A stretch of 64,000 bases of DNA from Rhizobium tumorigenes (GTDB lineage Bacteria; Pseudomonadota; Alphaproteobacteria; Rhizobiales; Rhizobiaceae): the NCBI RefSeq assembly GCF_003240565.2, contig NZ_CP117255.1:372001-436000 (forward strand), read 5' to 3'. The number at the start of each line of letters is the position of its first letter. Position 1 is the stretch's first letter. A program made the translations under genes and the position numbers. A model generated the notes under the pieces. That model was not told the DNA's origin, did no database searches, and was given only the letters and a program-made list of their open reading frames with translations. Below are positions 37,382 through 46,553 of the stretch, piece after piece.

Positions 37382-38539
37382 TCAGAGCAGCGACAGTTGA
37401 ACGCCACTGCCATCCGGGGGAACGAACAGATCGGTGCGCAGTCGAATGCTGCGGCGCGTAAGGCCGAGCCTCTTGGTCGCCATCTCGAACCGACGGCTGA
37501 TCTGCCAGGCGTAGGGTCCGGCACCTTTCATCCGCTTGCCAAAATCCGCATCGTAATCCTTGCCGCCGCGCATCTCGCGAACCAGCGACATCACATGCCG
37601 GTACCGGTCCGGGTAATTCTGCAGCAACCAGTCGCGAAACAGCGGACTGACTTCGAGCGGCAGGCGCAGCATTACGTAGCCGGCCTCCTCGGCGCCCGCA
37701 GCCTTGGCCGAATCCAGGATCTTTTCGAGTTCATGGTCGTTGAGTGCCGGGATCATTGGCGCCAGCATGACCGACGTCGGGATGCCCGCTGCGGAAAGCA
37801 TCCGGACCGCCTCCAGTCTGCGTGCCGGCGTCGAAGCGCGGGGCTCCATCGTGCGCGCAAGCTTGCGGTCGAGCGTGGTGACCGACAGCGAGACCCGCAC
37901 GAGGTTCTTTGCAGCGAGTTCGGCAAGGATATCGAGGTCGCGCAGCACCATGGCCGATTTGGTGACGATGGACACCGGATGGTTGGCACGATTCAGCACC
38001 TCCAGGATCTGGCGCATGATCCGCCATTCCTTCTCGATCGGCTGATAAGGATCGGTGTTGGTGCCGATGGCAATGACTTTCGGCTCATAGCCGGGTTTGG
38101 CCAGTTCTCTTTCCAGCAGCTTCGGCGCGTCCGGCTTGGCAAACAGCTTGGCCTCGAAATCCAGCCCGGCAGACAGCCCCATATAGGCGTGCGTCGGGCG
38201 CGCAAAACAGTAGATGCAGCCATGCTCGCAGCCACGATAGGGATTGATGGAGCGATCGAAGGGAATGTCCGGCGACGAATTGCGGGTGATCGCCGTCCGG
38301 GCTTTCTCGATCTGCACCTCGGTCCTGAAGGGCGGCAGGTCTTCCAGCGATTGCCAGCCGTCGTCGATGCTCTCGCGGCTCGATGGTTCGAAGCGGCCAC
38401 CGGGATTGAGCCCCGCGCCGCGCCCACGCCGGCGGTCGATGTCGATCCGCAGACCGGACGAAACGACCAGTGCATCAGCCATATCTGCCGTGTTGGCAGG
38501 CGAGAATGCGGCCTGCCCTGCAAGGGACTGTTGGTTCAT
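37382..38539 (-). CDS. Radical SAM protein of the PA0069 / spore-photoproduct-lyase-like group
   Basis: About 385 residues with the radical SAM cluster motif CEHGCIYC (Cx3Cx2C, near 115-122), preceded by INPYRGC and followed by FARPTHAY, the pattern of Rv2578c/PA0069 proteins related to SplB. The biochemical role of this group is not settled; a DNA-repair role has been suggested from the SplB similarity. I chose ATG 38539, with GGAG six bases upstream. A GAAC-N7-GAAC SOS box lies about 75 bases upstream, which supports a DNA-damage connection. Confidence 0.88.
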   Translation of the reverse strand: MNQQSLAGQAAFSPANTADMADALVVSSGLRIDIDRRRGRGAGLNPGGRFEPSSRESIDDGWQSLEDLPPFRTEVQIEKARTAITRNSSPDIPFDRSINPYRGCEHGCIYCFARPTHAYMGLSAGLDFEAKLFAKPDAPKLLERELAKPGYEPKVIAIGTNTDPYQPIEKEWRIMRQILEVLNRANHPVSIVTKSAMVLRDLDILAELAAKNLVRVSLSVTTLDRKLARTMEPRASTPARRLEAVRMLSAAGIPTSVMLAPMIPALNDHELEKILDSAKAAGAEEAGYVMLRLPLEVSPLFRDWLLQNYPDRYRHVMSLVREMRGGKDYDADFGKRMKGAGPYAWQISRRFEMATKRLGLTRRSIRLRTDLFVPPDGSGVQLSLL

Positions 38540-38613
38540 CGGTGGCTCCAGCGGCAGGGGATGCCCGTGCATCCCGATGTCTAACCTTGATTAAATTCCT
38601 ATCGCAGCAATGA

Positions 38614-38628
38614 GAACAATGCAAGAAC
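38614..38628. promoter_or_regulatory. LexA (SOS) box, GAAC-N7-GAAC
   Basis: GAAC at 38614-38617 and 38625-38628 with exactly seven bases between is the alphaproteobacterial SOS box. It sits in the 143-base divergent promoter region between the radical SAM gene and the small glycosyltransferase gene. Confidence 0.65.
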
Positions 38629-38682
38629 AAAATGCGGAAAACTGCGCTGGCATTCGATTATGCACCGCACTATAAACGAGCG

Positions 38683-39204
38683 ATGTTGACAGTCATAATC
38701 GAATGCCGGGACCAGGAACCCGAATTGGCGCAGACGCTTGCGTCCCTCGTCGCGGGTGCGATCGAGGGGCTTGTCTGTGACGTCGTGGTCCTTGACCATG
38801 GCTCAAGCGATGGCACCGAGCGCGTCGCCGATGCCGCCGGCTGCCGCTATCATACCGAATGGGATCTCGGCGAGATCCTGCGCTCCGCACGCGGCGAGTG
38901 GCTGCTGCTGGTGGAACCCGGCGCGCGCCCGCAGGCCGGCTGGATAGACGAGATCGGCGAGTATATGGCGCTGAACACGTTGCCTGCCCGCTTCACCGCT
39001 TCGCGTGGATACAGGCGGCCGTTGCTGCAGCGTATCGGCCGGGCGGTGTCGCCGCTGGAGTTCGGCTTCCTCATTTCAAAGGCTCAGGCCGTGGCCGCTG
39101 CCAGAAGCGGCATGACGCTGGCAGAACTTGCCAGGGGCCAAAAGCCCGGAAAGCTGTCGAGCGAGATCATCCCGTCCTGGGTGGCGGCGCGCTCCGTGCG
39201 CTGA
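38683..39204 (+). CDS. Short glycosyltransferase family 2-like protein
   Basis: About 173 residues: the GT-A nucleotide-binding half only (LTVIIECRDQEPELAQTLASLV; LDHGSSDGTERVADAAGC, where DHGSSDGT aligns with the usual DDGSxDGT). The C-terminal acceptor-binding half of typical GT2 enzymes (350+ residues) is absent, and no DxD is obvious, so it may be non-catalytic or act on a small substrate. ATG 38683 is chosen. It is divergent from the radical SAM gene and shares the SOS-box region. Confidence 0.75.
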   Translation: MLTVIIECRDQEPELAQTLASLVAGAIEGLVCDVVVLDHGSSDGTERVADAAGCRYHTEWDLGEILRSARGEWLLLVEPGARPQAGWIDEIGEYMALNTLPARFTASRGYRRPLLQRIGRAVSPLEFGFLISKAQAVAAARSGMTLAELARGQKPGKLSSEIIPSWVAARSVR

Positions 39205-39221
39205 TCGCGCGGCCTCTTTGA

Positions 39222-39776
39222 TCACACGGATTGCCCGCCGCGCTTGAGGTGCTCGTCGAGGCGAGGCATGATCTCGATGAAATTGCAGGGCATGTGACGG
39301 TAGTCGAGCTGTGCCTTCAGGATGCCATCCCAGGCATCCTTGCAGGCGCCGGGCGATCCCGGCAGTACGAAGATGAAAGTGGCATTGGCCAGCCCCGCCG
39401 TCGCCCGCGACTGGATCGTCGATGTGCCGATCTTGTCGTATGAGATGCGATGGAAGACCGCCGAAAAACCCTCCATGCGCTTTTCGAACAGCGGCTCCAG
39501 CGCATCCGGCGTCACGTCGCGGCCGGTAAAGCCGGTGCCGCCGGTGGTGATCACCACATCGACGGCGGGGTCCTTGGTCCAGGCTTCCACGGTAGCGCGG
39601 ATCTGTGCGATATCGTCGGGCACGATGGCGCGGGCGGCCAACCGATGGCCGGCGTCTGCGATGCGCCCCACCAGAGTGTCACCGGATTTGTCGTCTTCTG
39701 TTGTGCGGGTGTCGGAGACGGTGAGCACGGCAATGCCGACTGGCACGAAAGGCCGCTGTTGCGTAGAGCCTGTCAT
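39222..39776 (-). CDS. moaB: Molybdenum cofactor biosynthesis protein B
   Basis: About 184 residues, MoaB/MogA fold for molybdopterin adenylylation. VLTVSDTRTTEDDKSGDTLV near 18-37, and the pterin-binding TTGGTGFTGRDVTPDAL near 85-101, with the PGSPGA loop later. I chose ATG 39776, with AGGAG before it, although the frame is open to 40028. It overlaps ispE by four bases (ATGA), an arrangement suggesting translational coupling between unrelated pathways. Confidence 0.92.
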   Translation of the reverse strand: MTGSTQQRPFVPVGIAVLTVSDTRTTEDDKSGDTLVGRIADAGHRLAARAIVPDDIAQIRATVEAWTKDPAVDVVITTGGTGFTGRDVTPDALEPLFEKRMEGFSAVFHRISYDKIGTSTIQSRATAGLANATFIFVLPGSPGACKDAWDGILKAQLDYRHMPCNFIEIMPRLDEHLKRGGQSV

Positions 39777-40681
39777 CGGAAATCTCCTGCGGTTGTCTGC
39801 GTTGCCTGAAAATACCAGTCCGGCCTGTGGCTGTGAAGCGAAGCGGCTGCAGCCTTGGCTGCATCCAGATCGTCGAACAGGGCAAAACAGCTGGCACCAG
39901 AGCCGGACATTCTGACGAGCCTGGGTCGTTGCCCGGCCATCAATGCCGATAGCTCGCCGATCTCGGGGCAAAGTGCACGCGCCGGCGGCTCCAGATCGTT
40001 GCGGAGGCTGTCGATCACGGAAAGCCACTCGTTGCTACTCTGCAGTTGCCGGTGTTCGAAACCGAACGGTGAATTGTTCTTCTCAGTCAACCGGCGAAAA
40101 ACCGCCGGTGTCGATACCCCGACCAGAGGGTTGCCGATCAGCAAGCCAAAGGACGGGAAGTCCGGCAGCACGTCGATCTCCTCGCCGATGCCACGGGCGA
40201 TCAGCGGCCGGCTCGTCAGACACATCGGCACGTCAGCCCCGAGTTGCAGCGCAAGAGCCTTCAGCTTATCCGGCGTGAGCGTGACATTCCAAAGCCGCAT
40301 CAGCCCGCGCAAGGCCGCAGCGGCATCGGCCGAGCCGCCGCCTATGCCGGAGGCGATGGGCAAGCTTTTCTCGAGATGAATGAGCACGGGCGGTGCACTG
40401 CCGCCAGAGGCCTGCCGCAGGAGATCGCGCGCCTTGGTGACCAGATTGCCGGTGGATTGCTCTTGCGGGCCGAGCGAAGCGCCGAACCGTCCGGATATCT
40501 CGAACCTGTCCGCATCGGCGGCGCTGAACCCCAGCCGGTCGCCATGATCGGCAAAAGTCACCAGCATGTCGAGCAGATGGTAACCGTCGTCCCGAAGCCC
40601 CGTCACATGCAGGGCAAGGTTGATTTTCGCTGGCGCCTCTTCCGTGAGGTCGAAGGCGCCCGCGTCAAACATCGATGGCAT
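39773..40681 (-). CDS. ispE: 4-diphosphocytidyl-2-C-methyl-D-erythritol kinase
   Basis: GHMP kinase of the MEP isoprenoid pathway, 302 residues. It has the substrate loop APAKINLALHVTGLRDDGYHLLDML near 16-40 and the ATP loop LPIASGIGGGSADAAAALRGL near 105-125. The C-terminal MSGSGASCFALF segment is intact. It sits seven bases after the TPR gene and one gene away from the polyprenyl diphosphate synthase, so isoprenoid genes cluster here. Confidence 0.95.
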   Translation of the reverse strand: MPSMFDAGAFDLTEEAPAKINLALHVTGLRDDGYHLLDMLVTFADHGDRLGFSAADADRFEISGRFGASLGPQEQSTGNLVTKARDLLRQASGGSAPPVLIHLEKSLPIASGIGGGSADAAAALRGLMRLWNVTLTPDKLKALALQLGADVPMCLTSRPLIARGIGEEIDVLPDFPSFGLLIGNPLVGVSTPAVFRRLTEKNNSPFGFEHRQLQSSNEWLSVIDSLRNDLEPPARALCPEIGELSALMAGQRPRLVRMSGSGASCFALFDDLDAAKAAAASLHSHRPDWYFQATQTTAGDFR

Positions 40682-40687
40682 CGGTCG

Positions 40688-42523
40688 TCAGGATTTCTTG
40701 TCGACTGGCGGAGTCTCCACCGGGACTGCTGCCGGCGGCTTGGATTTTTCCGCAGCCTTGGGATCGTCAAGCGGCGGCAGGCCGTTGGTGATCTTGTCCT
40801 TCAGACGCGGCAGGTCGGCCTCTTCCGGCTTGTAGGTAATCGCCCGGTTCCACTGGTACACGGCCTCGAGACGACGGCCGACGCGCCAATAGGCATCGCC
40901 GAGATGGTCGTTGACGGTGACATCGCCGGCTTCCAGCTGCACGGCGCGTTCCAGTTCCTTGACCGCATCGTCGAAGCGGTTGAGGCGGAAATAGGCCCAG
41001 CCGAGCGAATCAACGATGTAGCCGTCGTCTGGCCGCGCATCGACAGCCTTCTTGATCATCGCTAGCCCCTCGTCGAGGTTGCGGTTCATGTCGACCCAGG
41101 AATAGCCGAGATAGTTGAGCACCTGCGGTTGGTCGGGGTTTAGCTCGAGCGCCTTCTTGAAGTTCGGCTCGGCAATGTCCCACTTCTTCAGGCGCTCATA
41201 GGCGATAGCGCGCTGGTAGAAGATGTTCCAGTCGGCTTTGGTCGGCACTGGGCCGATGATCTCGACCGCCTTGTCGTAGTTGTCGGCCATCGCCTGGTAG
41301 TTCTTGGCCTGCGACAGCACGTTGCCATAGGCAAGGTAGCTGCGGATATCCTTCGGATCGGACTCGATCAGCGACTTCAGGTGCTTGAGCGCATCTTCGG
41401 ACTTGCCGCCCTGTGCCAGCGCCAGCCCGAGTTGCAGTTCAGAGATGCGGGCCATGGGCGATCCCGGCGGCACCTGCTTGTAGAAGGCGATGGCGCGGTC
41501 CATCTGGTCCTGCTTTTCAGCGATGCCACCGAGCAGAACCAGCGTGTCCGAGCTCTTCGGGTCCAGCGCATTCGCCGTCTCGAGATACAGCGACACCACG
41601 TCTTCCGCGCCATCGCGGTTCAGCGCGGCGGCAACCGAGAACAGCACGGATGCGGCCCCCTGCGAAGCGTTGGTCACGGCCTGTTCCGGCGTTTCACCCT
41701 TGCCGATGCTGTCGCGCAGCGCGTTCAGCGGCGCGAAATTGCTGATCAGGCTGTCGCCGACGGAGATGGCGTCGAGAGCCTTCTGCTTGTTGCCTTCCTT
41801 GGCTTCGAGCGAGGCAAGCGCCATGACGGCGCGCATGTAGGTGTCCGGTGCCGTCGCGCCGCCGTCCTTGTCGAGCACGGCGCTGTTCAGGTGCGTGCGT
41901 GCCGATTTCGTATCGCCGATAACAATGGCGATGGTGCCGGCCTGGTAGTTCTTGAAGATGTCGAACCAGTTCGGGCCCTGCATCTTGTCGACCATCGCCA
42001 GCGCTTCCCGCCCCCGTCCGGCGCCGACCTGCGCCCAGGCGGCAAGCAGCCCGTTCATCATCCGGTCGAGGTCGTTCGGGCCGGTGTATTTGAGGATAGC
42101 CTGGGCTGCGCTGTAATCGTGGCGGCGCATGGCGTCCATGCCGCGCACGATTGTGGTGATCCGCTCGACCGTCTGGTCGGACTTCAGTTCGTTGGCATAT
42201 TTGACCCCTTCTTCGATGTTGCCGTTGAGCAGCAGCGAAATCATCAGGCGCTGGCGGATTTCCGGGTTACCCGGTTCGATCATCAGCGCCTTCTTGTAGA
42301 GCGCAATGGCGTTGATGTAGTCGTGGTCGACATCGGCCGTGCGGGCGGCAAGAAAAGCGCCGGAAAAAGTATCGACGCGGTCCGGCTCGAACGTCACCGT
42401 TTCGCTCGCATCCACTGCCTTCTTGGACGCATCCTCGGCGTGCAGCACGTTGATCGCAGTCACCGAAATGAACGCGGCGAGAGCTGCGCTCGAAAGCAAA
42501 CGAGTGGCAAGTGTTTGCCGCAT
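40688..42523 (-). CDS. Secreted TPR-repeat protein
   Basis: About 611 residues: a signal peptide (ATRLLSSAALAAFISVTAINVLHAE) and then tetratricopeptide repeats through most of the length, clearest at DHDYINAIALYKKALMIEPGNPEIR and in the C-terminal half (KKWDIAEPNFKKALELNPDQPQVLNYLGYS, LDEGLAMIKKAVDARPDDGY, FDDAVKELERAVQLEAGD). It ends in a Pro/Lys-rich tail. Probably a periplasmic scaffold. ATG 42523 has AGGAAAGG upstream. It precedes ispE in the same direction. Confidence 0.9.
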   Translation of the reverse strand: MRQTLATRLLSSAALAAFISVTAINVLHAEDASKKAVDASETVTFEPDRVDTFSGAFLAARTADVDHDYINAIALYKKALMIEPGNPEIRQRLMISLLLNGNIEEGVKYANELKSDQTVERITTIVRGMDAMRRHDYSAAQAILKYTGPNDLDRMMNGLLAAWAQVGAGRGREALAMVDKMQGPNWFDIFKNYQAGTIAIVIGDTKSARTHLNSAVLDKDGGATAPDTYMRAVMALASLEAKEGNKQKALDAISVGDSLISNFAPLNALRDSIGKGETPEQAVTNASQGAASVLFSVAAALNRDGAEDVVSLYLETANALDPKSSDTLVLLGGIAEKQDQMDRAIAFYKQVPPGSPMARISELQLGLALAQGGKSEDALKHLKSLIESDPKDIRSYLAYGNVLSQAKNYQAMADNYDKAVEIIGPVPTKADWNIFYQRAIAYERLKKWDIAEPNFKKALELNPDQPQVLNYLGYSWVDMNRNLDEGLAMIKKAVDARPDDGYIVDSLGWAYFRLNRFDDAVKELERAVQLEAGDVTVNDHLGDAYWRVGRRLEAVYQWNRAITYKPEEADLPRLKDKITNGLPPLDDPKAAEKSKPPAAVPVETPPVDKKS

Positions 42524-42642
42524 TAGAGAACCTTTCCTGGAGGGCAACCGGAAGCCGGTCGCGCCATGCAATCTTTCAGCACTGATTCACAACAGGATGG
42601 CTTTTTTGAAGCGGCCCCGCAAGAAATACAGCGCGTCGCCCG

Positions 42643-43659
42643 TCAGTTAACGCGCTCGATGCAGAAGTCGATGACTTCCATCAGGGCCGATTTCCAAGGG
42701 CTGTCTGGTAATGGTGCCAGGGCATCCCGGGCAATCGTGCCGTAGTGAACGGCCCGTCCGATGGTGTCGTTGAGGGCGCCGTACTTGGTGATCAGACCCA
42801 TGGCCTTTTCGAGATTGGCGTCGCTGCTGTTGCCGTTCTCGATGGCGTCGCGCCAGAAGGCACGCTCTTCCTCGGTGCCACGGCGATAGGCGAGGATGAC
42901 CGGCAGGGTGATCTTGCCTTCGCGAAAATCGTCGCCGACATTCTTGCCGAGATCGACGGCCTTGCCGCCGTAGTCGAGCACATCGTCAACCAGCTGGAAG
43001 GCGAGACCCAGGTTGGTGCCGTAGGATTTCAACGCGTTACGGCCGGATTTGCCGCCATTGGCAACGATCGGCCCGACTTCCGCAGCCGCTGCAAAAAGCG
43101 CCGCCGTCTTGGCGCGGATGACCGAGAGATAGTCGTCCTCGGTGGTCTCCATGTTCTTGGCGACGGAAAGCTGCAGGACTTCGCCCTCGGCAATAACACA
43201 GGCCGCCGTCGACAGCACGTCAAGCGCTTCCAGCGATCCGACATCCACCATCATGCGAAATGCCTGGCCGAGCAGGAAGTCGCCGACCAGCACGCTCGCC
43301 TGGTTGCCCCAGATCATGCGGGCCGTGGAGCGGCCACGGCGCAAATCGCTCTCGTCGACCACGTCGTCATGCAGCAGCGTTGCCGTATGCATAAACTCGA
43401 CAGAGGTCGCCAGCTTGACGTGGTTTTCGCCCTTGTAGCCAAACAGCGCTGCAGAGGCGAGCGTCAGCATCGGCCGCAAGCGCTTGCCGCCGGAGGAAAT
43501 CAGATGCTCCGCGACCTCCGGGATCATCTGCACATCGGATCCAGCCTTGGAAAGGATCAACTGGTTGACACGCTCCATATCTGCCTTGGTCAGGTCGACC
43601 AGCGGCTTGACGGAGGCCAGTCTGTTTTTGCTTTCTTCAAGCGGTATCACGACGCCCAA
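42643..43659 (-). CDS. ispB: Polyprenyl (octa/decaprenyl) diphosphate synthase
   Basis: Makes the long isoprenoid side chain of ubiquinone. About 338 residues; first Asp-rich motif LLHDDVVDESDLRRG near 96-110 and second LVDDVLDYGG near 225, with GGKRLRP near the start. The frame is open to 43773, but TTG 43659 has AGGAG nine bases upstream and yields MGVVIPLEESKNRLASVKP, the usual rhizobial N-terminus. It is divergent from DUF2007. Product length (C40 versus C50) cannot be read directly. Confidence 0.92.
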   Translation of the reverse strand: MGVVIPLEESKNRLASVKPLVDLTKADMERVNQLILSKAGSDVQMIPEVAEHLISSGGKRLRPMLTLASAALFGYKGENHVKLATSVEFMHTATLLHDDVVDESDLRRGRSTARMIWGNQASVLVGDFLLGQAFRMMVDVGSLEALDVLSTAACVIAEGEVLQLSVAKNMETTEDDYLSVIRAKTAALFAAAAEVGPIVANGGKSGRNALKSYGTNLGLAFQLVDDVLDYGGKAVDLGKNVGDDFREGKITLPVILAYRRGTEEERAFWRDAIENGNSSDANLEKAMGLITKYGALNDTIGRAVHYGTIARDALAPLPDSPWKSALMEVIDFCIERVN

Positions 43660-43767
43660 CGTCCCGAACTCCTGTTCATTTTGTGAAAACGACAATAAGA
43701 AGGGGCAGGGGACGCGGCAAGGGGCGAATTGTCCGGTCGCGCAAAATTGACAGGAAACGTCAGGTTC

Positions 43768-43998
43768 ATGCACGAATTGATACGCACCAACGATCCCGTC
43801 ACGCTTTCATTCGCCGAAAGCCTGATGAAGGATGCGGGTATCCGCTGCATGATTGCCGATGAGGCGATGAGCATTCTCGAAGGCTCGCTCGGCATGCTGC
43901 CGCGTCGCTTCCTGGTCGACGGGGAGCGCGCCATCGAGGCCCGCCGCATCCTGATAGACGCCGGCCTTGGCGACGAGTTGCGCGCCGAGCTGCGATGA
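43768..43998 (+). CDS. DUF2007 small protein
   Basis: 76 residues of the DUF2007 family (ELIRTNDPVTLSFAESLMKDAGIRCMIAD...LPRRFLVD), a small alpha/beta domain of unknown function, sometimes called a putative signal-transducing protein. Its stop overlaps the TrmN6 start as ATGA, so the two are co-translated. Confidence 0.88.
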   Translation: MHELIRTNDPVTLSFAESLMKDAGIRCMIADEAMSILEGSLGMLPRRFLVDGERAIEARRILIDAGLGDELRAELR

Positions 43999-44768
43999 GC
44001 GAACCCGGCGAAACCATCGACGCTTTTCATCGCGGCGCGTTCCATATCGTCCAGCCGAAGGGCCGGGGACATCGCGCCGGCATGGATGCCATGCTGCTGG
44101 CCTCACTCGTCGACGACAACCGCGCCATCAGGGTTGCCGATCTCGGCGCCGGTGCCGGCGCTGCCGGTTTTGCCGTCGCGTCACGCCTCGAGCGTGCCAA
44201 GGTCACGCTATTCGAACGGTCTCCGGAAATGGTCGCCTTTGCCGAAAAGGGCCTCGCGCTGTCTGAAAACAGCCATTTTTCCGGCCGGATATCCGTCGTC
44301 AGCGCCGATGTCACGCTGACAGGCAAGCAACGCAATGATGTGGGCCTGACCGACAACAGTTTTGACCACGTCATCATGAACCCGCCCTTCAACGACGGCA
44401 GCGACCGGCTGACGCCCGACCCCCTCAGGGCGGAGGCCCATGCCATGACGGAAGGTCTCTTCGAGATCTGGCTGCGCACAGCCAGCGCCATCCTGGTCCC
44501 GGGTGGCCAGCTTTCGCTGATTGCCCGTCCGGAATCGATGGGCGAGATCATCGTTGCCTGCGGCCGGCGCTTCGGCGGGATCGAGATCACCGCCATCCAC
44601 CCCCGCAACAACGAAAGTGCTGTGCGGATCCTGGTGACCGCGATCAAGGGATCGAGGGCCCGCCTGGCTTTGCGCTTCCCCCTCGTCATGCACGAAGAAG
44701 GCGGCAACCAGTTCATGCCCTTCGTCGACGATCTCAACAACGGACGTATTGCCTATCGTCGACGGTAA
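43995..44768 (+). CDS. trmN6: tRNA1(Val) (adenine37-N6)-methyltransferase-like protein
   Basis: 257-residue SAM-dependent methyltransferase: SAM loop VADLGAGAGAAGFAVA near 37-52 and the N6-adenine motif NPPF (VIMNPPFND near 125). GRGHRAGMDAMLLAS near the start is typical of the TrmN6/YfiC family. The exact tRNA target is inferred. It is coupled to DUF2007 and convergent with mntH. Confidence 0.88.
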   Translation: MSEPGETIDAFHRGAFHIVQPKGRGHRAGMDAMLLASLVDDNRAIRVADLGAGAGAAGFAVASRLERAKVTLFERSPEMVAFAEKGLALSENSHFSGRISVVSADVTLTGKQRNDVGLTDNSFDHVIMNPPFNDGSDRLTPDPLRAEAHAMTEGLFEIWLRTASAILVPGGQLSLIARPESMGEIIVACGRRFGGIEITAIHPRNNESAVRILVTAIKGSRARLALRFPLVMHEEGGNQFMPFVDDLNNGRIAYRRR

Positions 44769-44834
44769 CGGATCTATCTCTTTGTTTTCAAGCATTTCCG
44801 GATGCAAAGTTGCCAAGCGCTTTTGCTGGAGTTG

Positions 44835-46172
44835 CTAGAAGAAAATGTCCGCCAGTAACTTGACGTTCAGAAGGGCAATGGCGAAGGCAATCAGGTAGGC
44901 AATCGCGCTCAGCCAGCGCGGTGCGACCAGTGCACCCATCTTCGCCTTGTCGGCGGTAAACATCACCAGCGGGAATACGGCGAAGGAAAGCTGCAGGCTG
45001 AGCACCACCTGGGTCAGGATCAACAGTTCCGAGGTGCCCTTGTCGCCGAACCAGATGGTGACGATGGAGGCCGGGATGATGGCCAGACCGCGCGTCACCG
45101 CCCGGCGGATCCACGGCTTAAGCCTGATCTGCAGAAAGCCTTCCATGACGATCTGGCCTGCCAGCGTCGCGGTCACCGTCGAATTGATGCCGCAGCAGAG
45201 AAGCGCAATGCCGAACAGGGTCGGCGCAATCGCCATGCCCAGCAGCGGTGCCAGCAGCGAGCTCGCATCGCCGAGTTCGACCACGTCCGTCTTGCCGTGG
45301 GCATGAAAGGCGGCAGCGGCGAGGATCAGGATCGCAGCGTTGATTAGCAGCGCAAAGGTCAGCGCCACCGTCGAGTCGATCGTCGCGAAAGTCAGCGCCT
45401 CGCGCTTCTCCGGCAGGGTCTTGCCGTATTTGCGGGTCTGGACGATGCCGGAATGCAGATAAAGATTATGCGGCATGACGGTCGCCCCGAGGATGCCAAG
45501 CGCGAGGTACAACATTTCCGGATTGCGGACGATTTCTGTCGTCGGCAGGAAGCCGCGGATGACGCCGCCCCAATCAGGATCGGCAAGGGCGATCTGGAAG
45601 GCGAAGCAGCAGGCGATGACGCCAAGCAGGGTAATGATCAGTGCCTCGATCCAGCGGAAACCGAGCCGCTGCAGATAGAGAATGAGAAACACGTCGAGCG
45701 CCGTCAGCAGCACGCCCAGTTCCAGCGGCATGCCGAAGATCAGGTTGAGCCCGATGGCGGTACCGATGACTTCAGCGATATCGGTGGCGATGATGGCGAT
45801 TTCGGCGAGTGCCCAGAGCGGCACGGCGACATAGCGCGGGAATGCATCGCGACAGGCCTGCGCCAGGTCGCGGCCGCTGGCGATGGCGAGCCGGGCGCAC
45901 AGAGCCTGCAGCACGATGGCCATAAGGTTGGACAGAAGCGCCACCGAGAGAAGCGCATAACCGAATTTCGAGCCGCCGGCGAGCGACGTCGCCCAGTTGC
46001 CGGGGTCCATGTAGCCGACCGCCACCAGATAGCCCGGCCCGGCAAACGCCATCATCCGTCGCAGCTTCGAACCGCTTTTCTGGGTGTCCACCGAACCATG
46101 CACGTCGGCAAGGCTGAGATCGAGGCTGTCCTGCCGCCAGCCGGCATCGGTTTTCGGTTTGATCGCGTCCAT
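44835..46172 (-). CDS. mntH: Manganese transporter, NRAMP family
   Basis: H+-coupled Mn2+/Fe2+ importer of about 446 residues with eleven helices. Metal-binding DPGN in [12 protein letters not shown] (helix 1) and MPHNLYLHS (helix 6) are intact. The open frame reaches 46406, but ATG 46172 has AGGAGGA in front. A Fur/Mur-type dyad lies 44-64 bases upstream, consistent with manganese-responsive repression known for rhizobial mntH/sit genes. Confidence 0.94.
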   Translation of the reverse strand: MDAIKPKTDAGWRQDSLDLSLADVHGSVDTQKSGSKLRRMMAFAGPGYLVAVGYMDPGNWATSLAGGSKFGYALLSVALLSNLMAIVLQALCARLAIASGRDLAQACRDAFPRYVAVPLWALAEIAIIATDIAEVIGTAIGLNLIFGMPLELGVLLTALDVFLILYLQRLGFRWIEALIITLLGVIACCFAFQIALADPDWGGVIRGFLPTTEIVRNPEMLYLALGILGATVMPHNLYLHSGIVQTRKYGKTLPEKREALTFATIDSTVALTFALLINAAILILAAAAFHAHGKTDVVELGDASSLLAPLLGMAIAPTLFGIALLCCGINSTVTATLAGQIVMEGFLQIRLKPWIRRAVTRGLAIIPASIVTIWFGDKGTSELLILTQVVLSLQLSFAVFPLVMFTADKAKMGALVAPRWLSAIAYLIAFAIALLNVKLLADIFF

Positions 46173-46215
46173 GGTGTCCTCCTCTATCCTGCTGCAATGC
46201 AAGACTAGTTGTTTA

Positions 46216-46236
46216 GAATGATAATGCAAGTCATTC
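46216..46236. promoter_or_regulatory. Fur/Mur-type operator of mntH
   Basis: GAATGA (46216-46221) and TCATTC (46231-46236) form a dyad around TAATGCAAG, giving GATAATGCAAGTCATT, reminiscent of the Fur-family box GATAATGATAATCATT. Rhizobia use the Fur paralogue Mur at Mn transport genes. Confidence 0.5.
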
Positions 46237-46323
46237 GCAACAAGAAATTTGTGTGACAGGAATTTTGCGGTGTCGGGGCGATTTGCGGCAACTGAACGAT
46301 GTGATGATGTCGCTGAACGTGTT

Positions 46324-46333
46324 GGGGGGGGGG
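46324..46333 (+). repeat. Homopolymer of ten G
   Basis: A G10 tract upstream of the ParA-like gene. Such tracts slip during replication and are also common sites of sequencing error. Confidence 0.8.
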
Positions 46334-46553
46334 TAGAGCGCGCATTGCCTTCGATCAGCGCCGTGCCGTGATGCGATACCGCCGGATTACCGTGCTGCGA
46401 GACCATAAATCGTGGCTATATTCAGCTATGGGCAACATGTTTATATTTATTGTTAACAACTTAGCCGTCATATATTCGTCATCAAACGGTCATGAAGACG
46501 CGTCCTTGACCCCTGCGCCCCATGTTCGCGAGGGTTGGCCGGGAAGGGGATCT

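Larger units (their letters stand above)
46173..46553. other. AT-rich divergent region between mntH and the ParA-like gene
   Basis: The region holds the mntH operator, a run of ten G (46324-46333), and an AT-rich segment (about 46405-46490) that looks like a promoter for the rightward gene. The rightward frame is open from 46368, but this part is lower in GC than any neighbouring coding sequence and is better read as non-coding. Confidence 0.45.

Noticed and set aside
46368..46553. Upstream extension of the ParA-like frame
   Set aside because: It is AT-rich, promoter-like, and would put 62 unrelated residues before the first beta strand of the fold; TTG 46554 has a strong ribosome site. It cannot be fully excluded.
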